From: Linyphia triangularis | Taxonomy: Eukaryota > Arthropoda > Arachnida > Araneae > Linyphiidae | Length of the DNA: 64,000 bases | Assembly: GCA_963978545.1 (NCBI GenBank) | Contig: OZ021724.1 | Coordinates: 30,510,933 to 30,574,932, forward strand | Direction: 5' to 3' | Shown: piece after piece, positions 29,020 to 41,170 of the stretch | Numbering within the stretch: the stretch's first letter is position 1 | Layout of the letters: each line of letters begins with the position of its first letter | Made by a program: the position numbers and the translations under genes | Notes under the pieces: model-generated | Told to the model about the DNA's origin: nothing | The model's input: only the letters and a program-made list of their open reading frames with translations | Database searches by the model: none

Positions 29020-30751
29020 AGTTTAGCTCAATTGATTGATGTATTCTAACTAGCTCAAAAGCTTTTGTTTTAATTCTTATTCATTTGGTGGAGTTGTTCA
29101 TCAATAAAAAAAGTTTGTCCTTTCTTCAAACCTAAAAGAAATGAACTCTGGATCATTTAAAAAATAGCAATGAATTTATTAAGTATAGAATTGTAGCAAG
29201 TTGGGTGGCTACCATGTAGAATATAAGCTGGTTGACTATGTAGTCACCCAGTTTGCCTCTAACTGTTAATGCCTCAAACATATCTGAAGGCTCAAAACCG
29301 TGGAACCCATGGATAGTGTTTTTGTTGTGATGCTTTGACTGTGCACTACAATCAGGTATCACAATTAAGTTATTTTGTGTTTAGAAAGTCCCAGCTTAAT
29401 ACTGTCTAAAGATTATTCACACTTTGACTTCAAATAGAGTTGGAACTTTTCTACAAGTACAACTCTAACTCGCTATTAATTACTGTCTTCTCAAAATGAG
29501 CTTTCTACATTGGCGTACTTTAATTAAAAGCTTATAACGGCATTCATATTTTGGCCATAGTGAGGAAATATGTTTAATAACGTGGTGAAGCTTCCACCTT
29601 CTCGTAATGTACTTTAAGCAATTTCGGATTTCTGCAGAACATCCATTAATTGTGAGCATTAATCTTAAATGCTTTTAAATTAAACAGCCTTTAGAGTCGA
29701 CAATAATTTACTTGTAGGATCATGACCTTGTGGAGTTGAATTTGGATGTTGTGGTCACTTGAAAAGTGTTTTCAAGTTATTACAAGCCTTAAAATTTAGC
29801 AAATCCTTTGAACGTGTAATGAATGTAAGTTTGATGTGATTTTAGTTGGTAGTGTTTTGACTGTTAGCGAATTGTTTTACATTTGATTAAAATTTTATTA
29901 TAAATTGATTCGTCAACGTAGAAAACACTTAAATCAGAAAATTTTAGAATATTTTAGTTAAAGTTTTCAGTCACTTAATTTGTTGTAAGGTTAATTAATT
30001 GATAACAGCGCCCCTGATACAGTTTTGCTATCATAATAAGTCTTTAAAAATTCAGTATCAGATAAGCAAGCCAAATACATCAAATTTAATTGCCAATATG
30101 AGGGGCATGATCCCCTTCCAGGTGAATAGAAAATATCCTCAGCCTGTCTCATACGCAAAGCAAGAAGTTATTATAAAATGTTCCAATTACTTGATAATTA
30201 GTTAACTAGGTACGATATACAATAAAGTAATTCTGAACATTATGTTAAAAAGTATGCAAATGTAGAAAACATAATTGGTGTTTATTAATGTGGATTCAGG
30301 AAGAGGGGGGGGGGGGGCGGAGATCTACAACTGAACACCTATTTAAAATTAGGCGAATCTTGTAGAAAACTAAATAATTTAGCATTGTATCTAATTACCC
30401 CCTTATAGACTTCAAATCTGCCCAATAGAACATTGATCTTCAAAACTATTAGAGAACCAAATTTTTTTAACAATCTTGAAGACTTATATCTCCCACTTTT
30501 AAGTGAAAGCAAGTGTGAGTTTAATGACGAGGCCCATATTCCTTACGAGCTGTACGTGATTTAGTAAAAATGATAATGGCAATTTTACTAAGCAATGAAA
30601 TCGTACCACAGCCTAATAATTTTAATATAAATAAAACATGAGAACAATGAGACCTTGCTGCATCGTACACATATTTAAGAAGTGACAATTTTGGAGTTGT
30701 CTAGTTTCTAGTTGTAGCACTGAGGTGACGATCTATAACGAAAAGTACCTT
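29020..30751. other. Unassigned intronic or intergenic DNA
   Basis: No gene seen. A G run is at about 30305-30316. The 69-codon minus-strand frame at 29153-29362 has no family signal. Confidence 0.5.
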
Positions 30752-30971
30752 TATGTATGTATGTATGTATGTATGTATGTATGTATGTATGTATGTATGT
30801 ATGTATGTATGTATGTATGTATGTATGTATGTATGTATGTATGTATGTATGTATGTATGTATGTATGTATGTATGTATGTATGTATGTATGTATGTATGT
30901 ATGTATGTATGTATGTATGTATGTATGTATGTATGTATGTATGTATGTATGTATGTATGTATGTATGTATG

Positions 30972-31001
<30 letters not shown>
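30752..31001. repeat. (TATG)n, about 250 bp
   Basis: About 62 perfect tetranucleotide units. The Met-Tyr-Val-Cys frames are artefacts. Confidence 0.98.
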
Positions 31002-31002
<1 letters not shown>

Positions 31003-31039
31003 GTTGTTTTTATAGGAAGCTAGAATTTTATATAGAGTT

Positions 31040-31350
31040 TGATGAAATTCTGCATACTTGATCTTCAAAACAAGAGATAGGTCAATGGCTGCATAGAATT
31101 GGGATATCCCTTCCCTCTTTCCACTCCTTGAAAGTTATGATCATAGTATGAGATATGCTATATCAATTTGAATCAGGTTTTTTCTTATATATTTATCTTG
31201 ATTAATTCAGATTATTAGGAAGTTTATTTCGGATATTTTGTATTTTGTTGTTATGGCTATCAAATAGGAGAAAAGATGTTAAAATCGAGGGGGAGGGGGA
31301 TAAGGGAGAGAAAGGGGCATGCTCATAACTTACGTTCGACTGAAGCAATT
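31040..31350 (+). repeat. Interspersed repeat copy (partner at 63.3 kb)
   Basis: It shares a CTT.ATCTTC.AAACAA block, GCTGCATAGAATT / GCTACATAGAATT, CCCTTCC, TGCTCATAACTTAC / GCGCTCATAACTTGT, and GA..CAATTTG with 63335-63570, in the same orientation. It lies directly after the ATGT microsatellite. Confidence 0.7.
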
Positions 31351-32170
31351 TGTTCTGTACCAGGATAAGCCTGTCATTTCTGATAGATGTTTATATATTG
31401 CATTGCATCTTCATATAAGATTATTCGGAGGAATATGTCTAATTATTCTTTTAACACATTTATTGAGAATATTTTATACTGATATAAAGAAGCAGAACAG
31501 TGTATTTTATAATAGAAAATGTCGTGAATAACTTCTGAAATACTTTTTGATATAACATGTTCACACATATTCAATAAATGAAAAATAAAAATAATAACAT
31601 GAAATACCATATTTCTCTAGTAATGGAGGAATATGGCAGCATTTAATGTTATTCAGTTTTCGCTCTTAAGCAGTTTAATAAAAAAAAATCCAAAAGTACT
31701 GAAGTTGACCGAAGAAATGACTCAAAAAGCTTTGATAAACATGAATGTAATGCTTTAATCTATTCAAAGTGTGTTTTCAAACAATTGTTGCAGAAACGTC
31801 TCGATATAGAATATATTTCATGTAACCAACTCATACAAACTTTACACTGAATCCATCAATTTTGGACTCTTCTTATCGTTAAACTGACCATTGAATTTTA
31901 TGGAATAATCATCTTCATCTTTATCCATTTACGTTATATTTCCCCACGTAGTAAACTATTTTAAAAGCTTTGTCACTTGGTTAGGTAGCCTCTACAAAAG
32001 CGAGGAAGAAAGAATGGATGATAAAGTTTCATGTCAAAAATAATTAACATGCCAAAATCTATGGCATCTTTCTTGTGATAATATCATAATATCACACGAA
32101 AAATATCCTTAAGACGCAGAAATAATTTTTGAGTATAAAATTTCATTACATACCTCTATTTGTTGTCGTT

Positions 32171-32400
32171 CATTCAGTATAGTGGTTAGCGTATCAGACT
32201 ACCACGCTGGTGGATCTCGGTTCGAATTTGGAGAAGAACATAGACGTAGGTCGTGGATGTCCTAAGTTAGGGGCAACGATGGCCTTCCCACTGGGTGCCC
32301 CTTCACAAGTGGCCATCGCTACCGGCCTTGTATAGTGGACAAGTGACTGCGAGCACTTGCATGTGACTGTGAGTGCTTGGGCCCACCATTAAAAAAACCC
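32171..32400 (+). mobile_element. tRNA-derived SINE, family 3
   Basis: Plus strand: box A TAGTGGTTAGCG and box B GGTTCGAATTT (32219-32229), then a G+C-rich body holding GGCCATCGCTACCGGCC. An internal repeat follows (GTGACTGCGAGCACTTGC / GTGACTGTGAGTGCTTGG), then a short A/C tail. No clear target-site duplication. Confidence 0.7.
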
Positions 32401-35400
32401 CATCTTATTGTTAGCAGAAATATTGTCTGACACGATATTATGGTATAGTTTCATTTGAGATGTGTTTTTGCTCCAAATGGCCACCAAATTTTATGGATGT
32501 TGTTGGCACCTGGTATTTGGTGTTTGAGATAGAGGTAGTTCAACATATTACACCACTCTACCTTAAATGCTAAACATATGCAATCATATGGAATTATTTA
32601 ATCATAATAAACAAAGAATTAAACAAACCAAACCTTTTAGGGCATCAAAATCTTTATCTAACTAGAAATGAAGTAATATGTATGAATATAAACCTAATCA
32701 TATTTGCTTTAATGTTTCATTCTTACACTCTTTCTTTATTACGTTATGTATATCCAGTGTTTTTATAAATATTTATCAAATATTTCCTCATAAATTAAAA
32801 AGTGTCCCTTACTTATTAAAGTGTATAAAATTAAAGTGGAATTGTATAAGGTTATAACAAAAACAATGCACTTTTGAAAATTTACATTGACTTTACAAAG
32901 ACAACTAAAGACAATGTATCATGTTTTTCTTTTACAAATATTTCTCTTTGTAAACAGTAACTATTGGTTCTTTGGAGAAATACTCATTCCAACCAATATA
33001 AGTGCATATTTCCTGAGCAAATATAACTTCCTTTTAAATCTATTAAAATTTAGATAAGTTTGAATACTAATATTTACATTAGAAAAGTTATAGTTTTAGT
33101 TTTTCTGTTGTATCGCGAGTTCTTTTTTTAGATTCTCCATTTATTTTAAAGTTGAAAGGACTAATGATAAAGAAAACAAAAAATTGAATGTGTGCCAAAA
33201 CAGACTAGGTTCTTTCTTTTTTATATTTGCGAAATATACGTTTAATACAGATTACTTTACATTTTAACAAAAATCTAAAATACTAGTTATTACAAAGTTT
33301 GCTATGTAAAATAGTTTCCAAATTTGTCCCTTGAAAGTGATTACATCTTCAAAGCACATACACACTTAAAAAAAGTTTTAATGCTTTATAAGAGAAAATA
33401 ATTTGGATTGGTTTCAAACATGCAAATTTTTACATTTAATCTTCGGTAGAAATCTAAGGATTTTTCTGCCAAATAAAAAATGCAGATACATCTAACACCA
33501 CGAATAACTTTTTAAATCCTTTATAATAACTTTCAGTTTTTTTGTGTGGTGATAAAACCTTTGGAGAACTATTTAACAAATTTACCACTATGCAATCGAA
33601 CTGAAACATCATATAGACTAGTTACCGATGACAATTAATTCTGCCAAGTTTTGAGGGAAAAAAAAATTGCTTAATAATGGATTTTTTCTTTGTAGTGGTC
33701 AAGCACTATGAAAACTCGAGAACTGAGCTTAAAAATGTTTATTTAAATATGTTTCAATTCCCCGTAAAAGTTGGCAGTGCATGTAAAGAATTTATAGTAA
33801 AAACTTTGTACTCATGGGTTAGTTTTTATTGTAATGTTTGCGTTGAGGTATTAGCACTTTGCGAAAATTTTACAGTTTTATTTCAAAAGTATATTGTTTG
33901 ACTATTGAATATGTTTGAAAATAATGAAAAGTCAATACTTCGGTCACAAATTTATTCAATGGTTTGGGCATCACAAGGACAATTATAATTTGATTACATA
34001 AATATACAATAAGTTTCAAAACATTTATAAAAATCTTTTTGACCAGGTATGTGTTTTATCCATCTTCTATTTGTTACAACACACTTATTGGCCTACACAA
34101 TCGTTTAAATGCTTTCATGTCACACAATAATAGTAATGATGATATTGGGATATTTCCCCTTTCAAACTCTTTAATGAGAGATGAATTTTAAATAACCTTT
34201 CTTTCATTGGACGTGTTTTGGAAACGCAGGACTGTAGTTGAAATCTTCACTAGCTGTTAATATCTATTTCTGACCTAGAAAACAAAATAATTCAATAATA
34301 ATAATAATCAAAATTAAAAAAAAAAAAAAGAAAAAAAAGAAAGGAGGAAAACAAAACAAAAAACCGGAGGTGTTTTTGTATGGAAACTTTGCTTAAAAAT
34401 CGTTTCTTGGCTTTAAATTGTGACTTTAAGATATAGAACTTAGATGTTGAAAGTTTACAAATAAACGATAATTTTTTAATAAAATGTCAGCATATTTTTT
34501 ACCAGTGGCAAAAATTACATCACAAATCTGTAAAAACAAATTCATTTAATCTTTTTATATCCATTACAGATATCCAATTAAAAGTTCTTATTGCATGCTT
34601 TGTAAATGTTAACCGTGTAGAAGCGGCTAGTAAAATTAAAAATTTTACTCGAGGCAAAAATCGCATCCCATATTTGTGAAAATAAATTTATGTAATCTTT
34701 CTATATCCATTAGAGATATTCATTAAAATAATCTGTGCTGTGTAGAAGACCTATTTTAGTTACTGAGTCAGTCATACACCAAGTCTATTCTTATTCTAAT
34801 AATTCAATACGGTTTTGAAGGTGACTTAATACCTTTGACCATTATTTTTAGAACAAACTGCCATTTATTTCGCTGTGCTTCTATATTTATCCAAAGTCAA
34901 ATTAAAATATGCACGTTGAAAAACCGTAATGTAATACAGATATGCAGTTATTTAATCAAGATGAATATTTAATAGCCTTAATTTATTAATCTGCGTGCTT
35001 ACGATAAAAAAAAAAATCATGTTTAAAACACTTTTCTTTCTGTGCAGACACTGCAATATTATTCTTAGCGATAAACTTTTTAAAGTGTTCAGTTTTAGTA
35101 AAGTTGTTTATTCTTCAGTTATAAAAAAAAAAACTTTTAACGTCTAAAAGTTACATTAGATAATTAATACTTGTTACACGTCCAATTTAAAAGCCCCTAT
35201 AATTAATTTGTGAGACTATTTCTTTTAGTGCTCAAGTTATCTCGTTAAAAGGTGTGAAAAAACACAAAAAAGCCTCCACTTTTATTTTCGTTATTTTAAA
35301 AGATAAGTTTCAGTAGAAAATGAGTTCGGAAATAATTAATTTGAAAGAGTTAATTATCTGCAGTACGATAGACGAATTCAACAAAGTATGAACACTGAAC

Positions 35401-37212
35401 CAAGTCACAATTAATAACCGTATACATCATTAAAGAAATAAGCTCAAGTAAACAGAACTAGTTCTTTTTAAAGAAGTAACGTTTTTTTTAGATGACGTAT
35501 TCTTGAAATTCGTCCACTTCGCATTGAAAAATGTATTTTGTGTTTACCCAGGTTTTAATTTAATGAATAAGATATGTTATTGATTTATACAGTAACTAGA
35601 TAGAAAAAAAAATCGACTAATGGGGCTCATTATGCAGCTAAATCTAAACTTATCCTTAATTTCTATATATACATTTAACGTCATAAGAGTAAATAGCATG
35701 TACAGTGCATGTATTGTAAATAGAGATAGATAAATGCCTTTGTTATGTTTCCCATTATAATCTTGTGTTTATTCCAAGATCGGTATTCTAGAAGAAATAC
35801 ATCTACATTTGCATTATTGTAACTTTTTTTGAGCATTCATGATCGCTCTTCTAAATCGACAAGTCTTGATTATATAGCAATAGCCATCATCAAGGCTATC
35901 TGGTGGGATCTATTCTTCCAATAGACATTAAAACTAAAAGCACGGTTTAAAAGATAAATATATTGAGTGCTTTTTTAACTTTTTCTTCCATAATGCAAAC
36001 AATATAAGAATAAGTCTCAAACCTTTATTGATTGCAAAGTACAACTACTTTTATCATATGCATTTAGATAAAGCAGCCAGTAGGCGAGCAAAAATCTCAC
36101 ACAACCCAATCAATCATATGTATTTTATATAAAAACACTTTGTGATTAAGGTAATTAGGTAATTAAAAAACTACGCGATGCTTTTCTCTAGCGAAAGTTT
36201 TCTGGACATCCCATTGTAGATTCAAATGGGGCTACACCTCATGTTTTCTCAAGGAATTATTTACCTTCAAAAGTTCAGAAAAAATATCTGTACTTTGTAG
36301 TTTAAATGTTCATAAGTTGCTATAGTAAAAGAAAGTTTAAACAAGCATAGATAATAAACACTGATTTGATGACTAATAAGACAACATATGAGAAAGTACA
36401 AATCAAGAATTTCTCTTTGGTTGTAGTGAAATAGCTTTTTAGGGTTATATTTTTAGATCTCAGGATATTTGGTTAGATCTATAAAAAATATTTTATAATG
36501 AACCAAACTAAAAACATTACTATGATAGAAATATAAATTTGCATATTTCTTATTATTATTAAAAAAAAAAAAAAGTATCAAGGTAAATAACATAAAGTGC
36601 AATAACATAATGAGAACTTGAAACTGAACAATAATCAAAAGAAATTTGGATACTTTAATCAATCCATAGAAAAGAAATTACAACTTATAAAAGATCAGAA
36701 TCTGTAATTTGGATTCTAAAATACATGACTACAAAAATGTAATGAAAATGCAGATTTCTAAGCATTACGAATTGCTTCTGTTTCCACCTCTAATTAAAGC
36801 TATTTAAGGCAAACTGTTTAACCTTTGTCTTCAGTATCACAAAAATGGTCTTCAATATTACGATATTTAATATGTGTGTTTTGTACAAAAAAATCCTTTA
36901 CTGTTGTGTTTAGAATTTTATTTTAAAAAGTTTTTGAAAAAGTAAATTAAAGAAAGTTAGATTGTTCGCTTTGATTAAAGGAATAGCTCAGTTTGAATTA
37001 AATAACTTTTAAAAACTCAATTATTTATGTTTTCTGGCTAATTTATAAAAGTTATAAACTAATCAACTAGAAAGTGTTATCAAAGAAATTCAAACCACTA
37101 GTTTTATGTTGCAATAGATAAGGAAAATAGAAAAGGTGGATAAGGTTTGATCTGCTTTTTAAGAAAGTGTACTTGACTTTCAAAAATTTGAGAATCTATG
37201 TCCTAACAAATT
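32401..37212. other. AT-rich DNA downstream of the tail exon
   Basis: No supported exon, RNA gene or transposon end seen. Several poly-A runs (34316, 35125, 36561). Confidence 0.55.
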
Positions 37213-37219
37213 ACTCACT
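37213..37219 (-). promoter_or_regulatory. Splice donor overlapping a stop codon
   Basis: Minus strand GCAGA|GTGAGTAAT: the donor GTGAGT begins at 37218. In the exon frame GCA-GAG-TGA gives a stop at 37217-37215. Splicing removes the stop, and retention ends the protein with Glu. Confidence 0.6.
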
Positions 37220-37553
37220 CTGCCCCATGCTGTGCTATGAATGCAATCTGCTCCGCGCACTTGCAGTCCGGCGGATCCGGTATGACAGGGTCCGGTATCT
37301 CGCAGAAGACCGTTGGTGGCTCCACGAAAGTCACGCTCTTGGTCTTGACTCGGGTCGTTGTAAGCTCGGTCTCGGTCTCCCCAAGTGGTCTCTTAAGGTC
37401 TCCTTCAACCACCAGGTCGAACATGGAGGCACCTCCCTCTTTGTACGAGTGGAGGGTTTCGAAGTCGTGGAGTATTAGTGAGGAAGGGGCGTCTTTTAGG
37501 AGGTATGGTTTCTTAAAAGAGTCGTCTTCTTCGTTTTCTTTGTTCCTTTCCAT
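37219..37553 (-). CDS. Neuroligin cytoplasmic tail exon
   Basis: Acceptor ACACCTTTCAG, then 335 nt open (111 codons + GA). It joins the transmembrane exon in phase 0, giving ...KAYYE-MERNKEN.... The tail is acidic and polar early (residues 8-11 EEDD), has a LILHDFETLHSYKEGG segment (26-41), a TTTRV string (65-69), and a Pro/Asp-rich stretch with IPDPVIPDPPDCKC (86-99). G+C and codon choice resemble the other exons and stand out from the intron. It ends at GCAGA|GTGAGT, a near-perfect donor. If that donor is not used, translation stops at the overlapping TGA (37217-37215) after ...AQHGAE. The assignment to neuroligin rests on phase, strand, spacing and coding character. I do not recognise the tail sequence itself, and invertebrate neuroligin tails are poorly conserved. 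Confidence 0.8.
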
Positions 37554-38102
37554 CTGAAAGGTGTTTATATTTGTTAGGTGCAAGTTGGTTTTAACAGTGT
37601 TTTGATGTAATTGTCTGCATATAAACACATTAAATAGTGAGGGTACCATCTCAGATAGCATTTTAACCTATTCATCGCCTTCTAAACGAAATGGATGCAA
37701 GGTTCAGACGACAAGGATGAAACCTTTTTAAAAGCTTGAAAGCTAGTTCACATGAACTTTTCGAACTGTTCGATGAACTTTTCGAACTTTTTACGACCAA
37801 CTTTTCAAAAAGGTTTCCACCGTTTTCTTTATTCCTTTCCATCTGAAAGGTGTTTATATTTGTTAGGAGCAAGTTGGTTTTAACAGTGTTTTGATGTAAT
37901 TGTCTGCATATAAACACATTAAATAGTGAGGGTACCATCTCAGATAGCATTTTAACCTATTCATCGCCTTCTAAACGAAATGGATGCAAGGTTCAGACGA
38001 CAAGGATGAAACCTTTTTAAAAGCTTGAAAGCTAGTTCACATGAACTTTTTGAACTGTTCGATGAACTTTTCGAACTTTTTACGACCAACTTTTCAAAAA
38101 GG
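37531..38102. repeat. 289-bp tandem duplication spanning an exon acceptor
   Basis: Units 37531-37813 and 37820-38102 differ at only a few sites (for example GTTAGGTGC versus GTTAGGAGC, TTTTCGAAC versus TTTTTGAAC). Each includes TTCCTTTCCATCTGAAAG, which on the minus strand is the acceptor and first codons of the neuroligin tail exon. The near identity points to a recent event. Confidence 0.95.
37672..37842 (-). CDS. Possible alternative neuroligin tail exon from a duplicated acceptor
   Basis: A 289-bp tandem duplication copied the tail-exon acceptor and its first codons. The upstream copy (acceptor AG at 37844-37843) starts with the same MERNKEN and then diverges to GGNLFEKLVVK, a Ser/Lys-rich run (KSSKSSSNSSKSS, 18-30) and a basic end SFRRR. 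It stops at TGA 37674-37672, for 56 codons in all. Phase 0 is kept, so splicing from 42279 would give a working but quite different tail. The two units are nearly identical, so the event is recent, and the open frame may be chance. No transcript evidence can be seen here. Confidence 0.35.
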   Translation of the reverse strand: MERNKENGGNLFEKLVVKSSKSSSNSSKSSCELAFKLLKRFHPCRLNLASISFRRR

Positions 38103-38184
38103 TGAAGGGTGTGGAGATTTTTTAAAAATAAGCTTTCTACAAAGTTTATACTTTATTACGCTAGTTTAGAATTAACCTTTTAGA

Positions 38185-38370
38185 AGTTGGTTGGCTGGTA
38201 TGTACTCTCAACGACCTATTTTTATTCACAATGACGGCTAATGATGAGGGGATCAACAGCTTAACTCGAATTCCAAACCACAACGAACATTCATGCCTAA
38301 TCCGGAATCCGAAACCGGCACATTTCGCAAGCAATGCCAGAACGTTAACCAAAAAGTCATCAGGCGGGCT
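38185..38370 (-). mobile_element. tRNA-derived SINE, family 2, copy A (diverged)
   Basis: The minus strand has a decayed tRNA-like head (GGTTAACGTTCTGGCATTGC, then TTCGGATTCCGGATTAGGC), then CATGAATGTTCGTTGTGG and a CCAACCAAC tail. It shares the GGCATGxATGTTCxTTGTGG block with the copy at 40991. Confidence 0.65.
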
Positions 38371-38590
38371 AACATTTTTTAAGAGTTGCTATCGTAAACC
38401 TTTTCATTAAACGCTGCAATCTTGTCACTGCAAGTCGAATTACACGCAAATGACAAGGTTTTAATAAGCTTGCATGCTATCTGGGATTAAACCGGGCGAA
38501 GAAAAACTGATTTGAACTTTTTTTATGGAAACATTAAGTTATGGACAATTCATTAAAATTATTCACTTCTTCCAACCCTTTAGATCCTCA

Positions 38591-38776
38591 TGGGGGGGGG
38601 GGGGAGAAGCAGTTCTTCTATTTACCCTTAAGTTGGTACAAATAGGAGCAATAATTTATTTTTTATACATTTTTATTCTGGTCTTTCTCTAGTTGATAAT
38701 ACATAATCATAGTTTTAAATACTCTTTAAAGGTTTAAAAAAAAAAAAAAAAAAAAGAGAGAGAGAGAGAGAGAGAT
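38591..38776. repeat. Poly-G, poly-A and (GA)n tracts
   Basis: A G run (38591-38604), then a poly-A run joined to (GA)n (38736-38776). Other G or C runs are at 70-85, 30305, 39975, 42090 and 58982. Confidence 0.9.
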
Positions 38777-38896
38777 TTTAAAAACATCGAAATATAATGT
38801 TTAATCTAGAAAAAAAGCAAACATATAAAACGCAAAATCTTTTTTATTTTCCCTATTATTATTTTCTTATTTAAACTTTACAAACAATTGTAGTCT

Positions 38897-39136
38897 TACA
38901 AGGGGACTTTACGGTCTCGGAAATTCAGATCGGGATGAGACTCGGCAGATTAGTAGTATACCTTAAGGGTATCCACACAGTAAAACAATAAAGCGCACTA
39001 GCCAGAAGGTTCCGATAAAACAGGCTCTAAAGTGCTATGCAAAGCTTATATACTAGTAGAGAATTTTGCTCTGCAGCTCCCCGGTGGCTAAGTGGTCAGC
39101 GTGCTGGGTTCGATACCTCGTGTTGTATTTTTTTTT
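38897..39136 (+). repeat. Left arm of large inverted repeat with tRNA-like end
   Basis: About 240 bp that matches the reverse complement of 39471-39747. It runs from AAGGGGACTTTACGGTCTCG to a tRNA-like box A (TGGCTAAGTGG) and box B (GGTTCGATACC), then a T run. Compared with the right arm it has lost about 20 bp between two CTG(A/G)GTT sequences, which removes the anticodon region. Confidence 0.9.
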
Positions 39137-39470
39137 AAACATTTATAATGTCAAATTATAAAGTGGGTTGGGTAGGGGTTCCATTGTTCGATAAGTACTG
39201 TTAGGGTTTTGGAAAATTTCTGACTTCCTGCTTATGTACAATAGGACAACATTCCTACTCTTCCATATAGAAACTGGTTCTTCATGTTTATTGCGAAAAT
39301 CATTTATTTCTCTACAGCTTATAATATCTCAAAATTTATAATCACTTGTTTGTGAGAATAGTAAATAGAGTTTTAATGTACCTTCATTAAAACACACTAC
39401 GTATTTAAAAATATAGTATTATTTTTAATTCAAATTTCAGTTAGCTGTTACAGTTACTTTATAAATTGAC

Positions 39471-39501
<31 letters not shown>

Positions 39502-39747
39502 CACGAAGTATCGAACCCAGATCGCCCGTATGGGAACTCAGCACGCTGACTACTTAGCCACCGGGAGTTGCAGGGCAGAAATCTCTACTAGTATATAAGC
39601 TGCGCGTAACTCATTAGAGCCTGTTTTCTCTGAATGTTCTGGCTAGTGAGCTTTATTGCTTTACTGTGTGGATACCCTTAAGGTATACTACTAATCTGCC
39701 GAGTCTCATCCCGATCTGAATTTCCGAGACCGTAAGGTCCCCTTGTT
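39471..39747 (-). repeat. Right arm of large inverted repeat with tRNA-like end
   Basis: Reverse complement of the left arm, separated by about 334 bp. On the minus strand it reads CTCCCGGTGGCTAAGTAGTC, a full-length anticodon and variable region, box B GGTTCGATACT, then 28 T. The paired stems are poor, so this is a tRNA-derived repeat and not a working tRNA. About 180 bp of shared sequence lie upstream of the tRNA-like part. Confidence 0.9.
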
Positions 39748-40990
39748 AAATATGCATCTAACTATCAAAAATTGCCAGCCATCAAATATTAACAAAATAG
39801 TAACTAAATAGACCCTTTACTAAAAATCAGTTTTAAATGAGTTGGCCTTACCATATCCTTAAAAAATCCTTAGGATGAAATAAAGAATAAATTTGAAACC
39901 TTTTAAGGGGCTATGCACAAATTTTGGGGAAAAAAAAAGAAAAGAAAAAAAAAAAAAAGGGGAGGTTTTTTTTTGGGGGGGGGGGGGGTAATTTGGTATT
40001 AATGTGAAAAAGGTTCTGTTCTCGAAGAAGTTCGATTAGTGTAGGGAGTTGGCCCAAAGTAAATCCTTAGTGACGATATAAATGTGAAAGACTGGGGAAA
40101 ATCGTAAGTGAACCTCACATTATCTGATTTCTATTTTGAAGCATTTCGAAAGTGAAGGGCATAGCAATGTTCATATTTATAGGAAAAAATGAGGACATTT
40201 CAAAAAGTTCATAATAATTTAAAGGAAAATGGCAAACAAAATTGTAAGAGGTAAGAAATAGAGCTAGATCAAGCCAACCCCCTCCCCCCAATATTAGGGG
40301 ATGGCGATATGTCGTACATATAAAATGCTAGTGACATCCAAGTTTTCGAAATTTGCCTTCGAAACTAATGGTGAATAATTTTAATCTTTGTGTTAGAGAG
40401 GTTACATATTTTTTTTTAAATTTTGTATTCTACTGGATATAGTTAAAAGGTACAACGACCTTTTCCGGCAAAACAGATTTTATTGACTGGTTTTTCAGAA
40501 GCAGTCACTAAAAACTTCACATCGACGTATGTTTCTGTTACTGTACCTAAGTAGGAAATCATCATATCTCAATAGAAAACAAGTTTAATTTTGTGAAATA
40601 AAATAACCAAAAACCCTCAATGTCAAGGCAGATGACGTATGGTTACAAGAAACGGTGAGAAACCTTTTCACCAATTATTCAAGCTCTAATACGATAGCCT
40701 TATTTGCAGATAGGATATGAAGTACGATGCTGTGGAATAATTCTTTTGGTTGAATTTGAATACAATAACATTTGGAATTTTTTTTGGGTTTTATGTAATT
40801 TAATTAAATCTGCTCGATACTTTCAAACTGATAAAGGAAAAGTTCTTGCAGTATTAGTTTAGGCTTACATTCAACTCAGTATTGCAAATTGATTTACTGT
40901 CGATGTTATATTCACTATCGTTTGTAATTTCCGATTGAATTTTGTTGTGAGAACTTATCTCTACGAAACTTTTCATTTAACCTATTCTAG

Positions 40991-41170
40991 GCTGATGACT
41001 GTGGAGTGAGGCCTCTGGTCTTGCATTCTAACGGTACCAGGTTGGAATCCAGGGTTAGGCATGGATGTTCATTGTGGATCGGAATCTATGTTAAGCTATG
41101 GGTCGTGGCTTGAATAGATATTAGTATGCACAATTATAATTTTTTGAGCGTAAAAGCTAACCAACTAACC
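40991..41170 (+). mobile_element. tRNA-derived SINE, family 2, copy B (diverged)
   Basis: Plus strand: tRNA-like head starting GCTGATGACTG, a box B relic GGTTGGAATCC, then GGTTAGGCATGGATGTTC, body, and an AACCAACTAACC tail. It is inverted relative to the 38.2-kb copy. Confidence 0.6.

Noticed and set aside
30725..31068. Repetitive Met-Tyr-Val-Cys and His-Thr-Tyr-Ile proteins
   Set aside because: Translations of a (TATG)n microsatellite. The (TA)n arrays at 1.1 and 11.1 kb behave the same way.
37167..37557. Plus-strand frames of about 100 codons over the tail exon
   Set aside because: Shadows of the minus-strand neuroligin tail exon.
39070..39120. Possible functional tRNA genes in the 39-kb inverted repeat
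   Set aside because: Box A and box B are present but the acceptor and T stems do not pair well, and one arm lacks the anticodon region.
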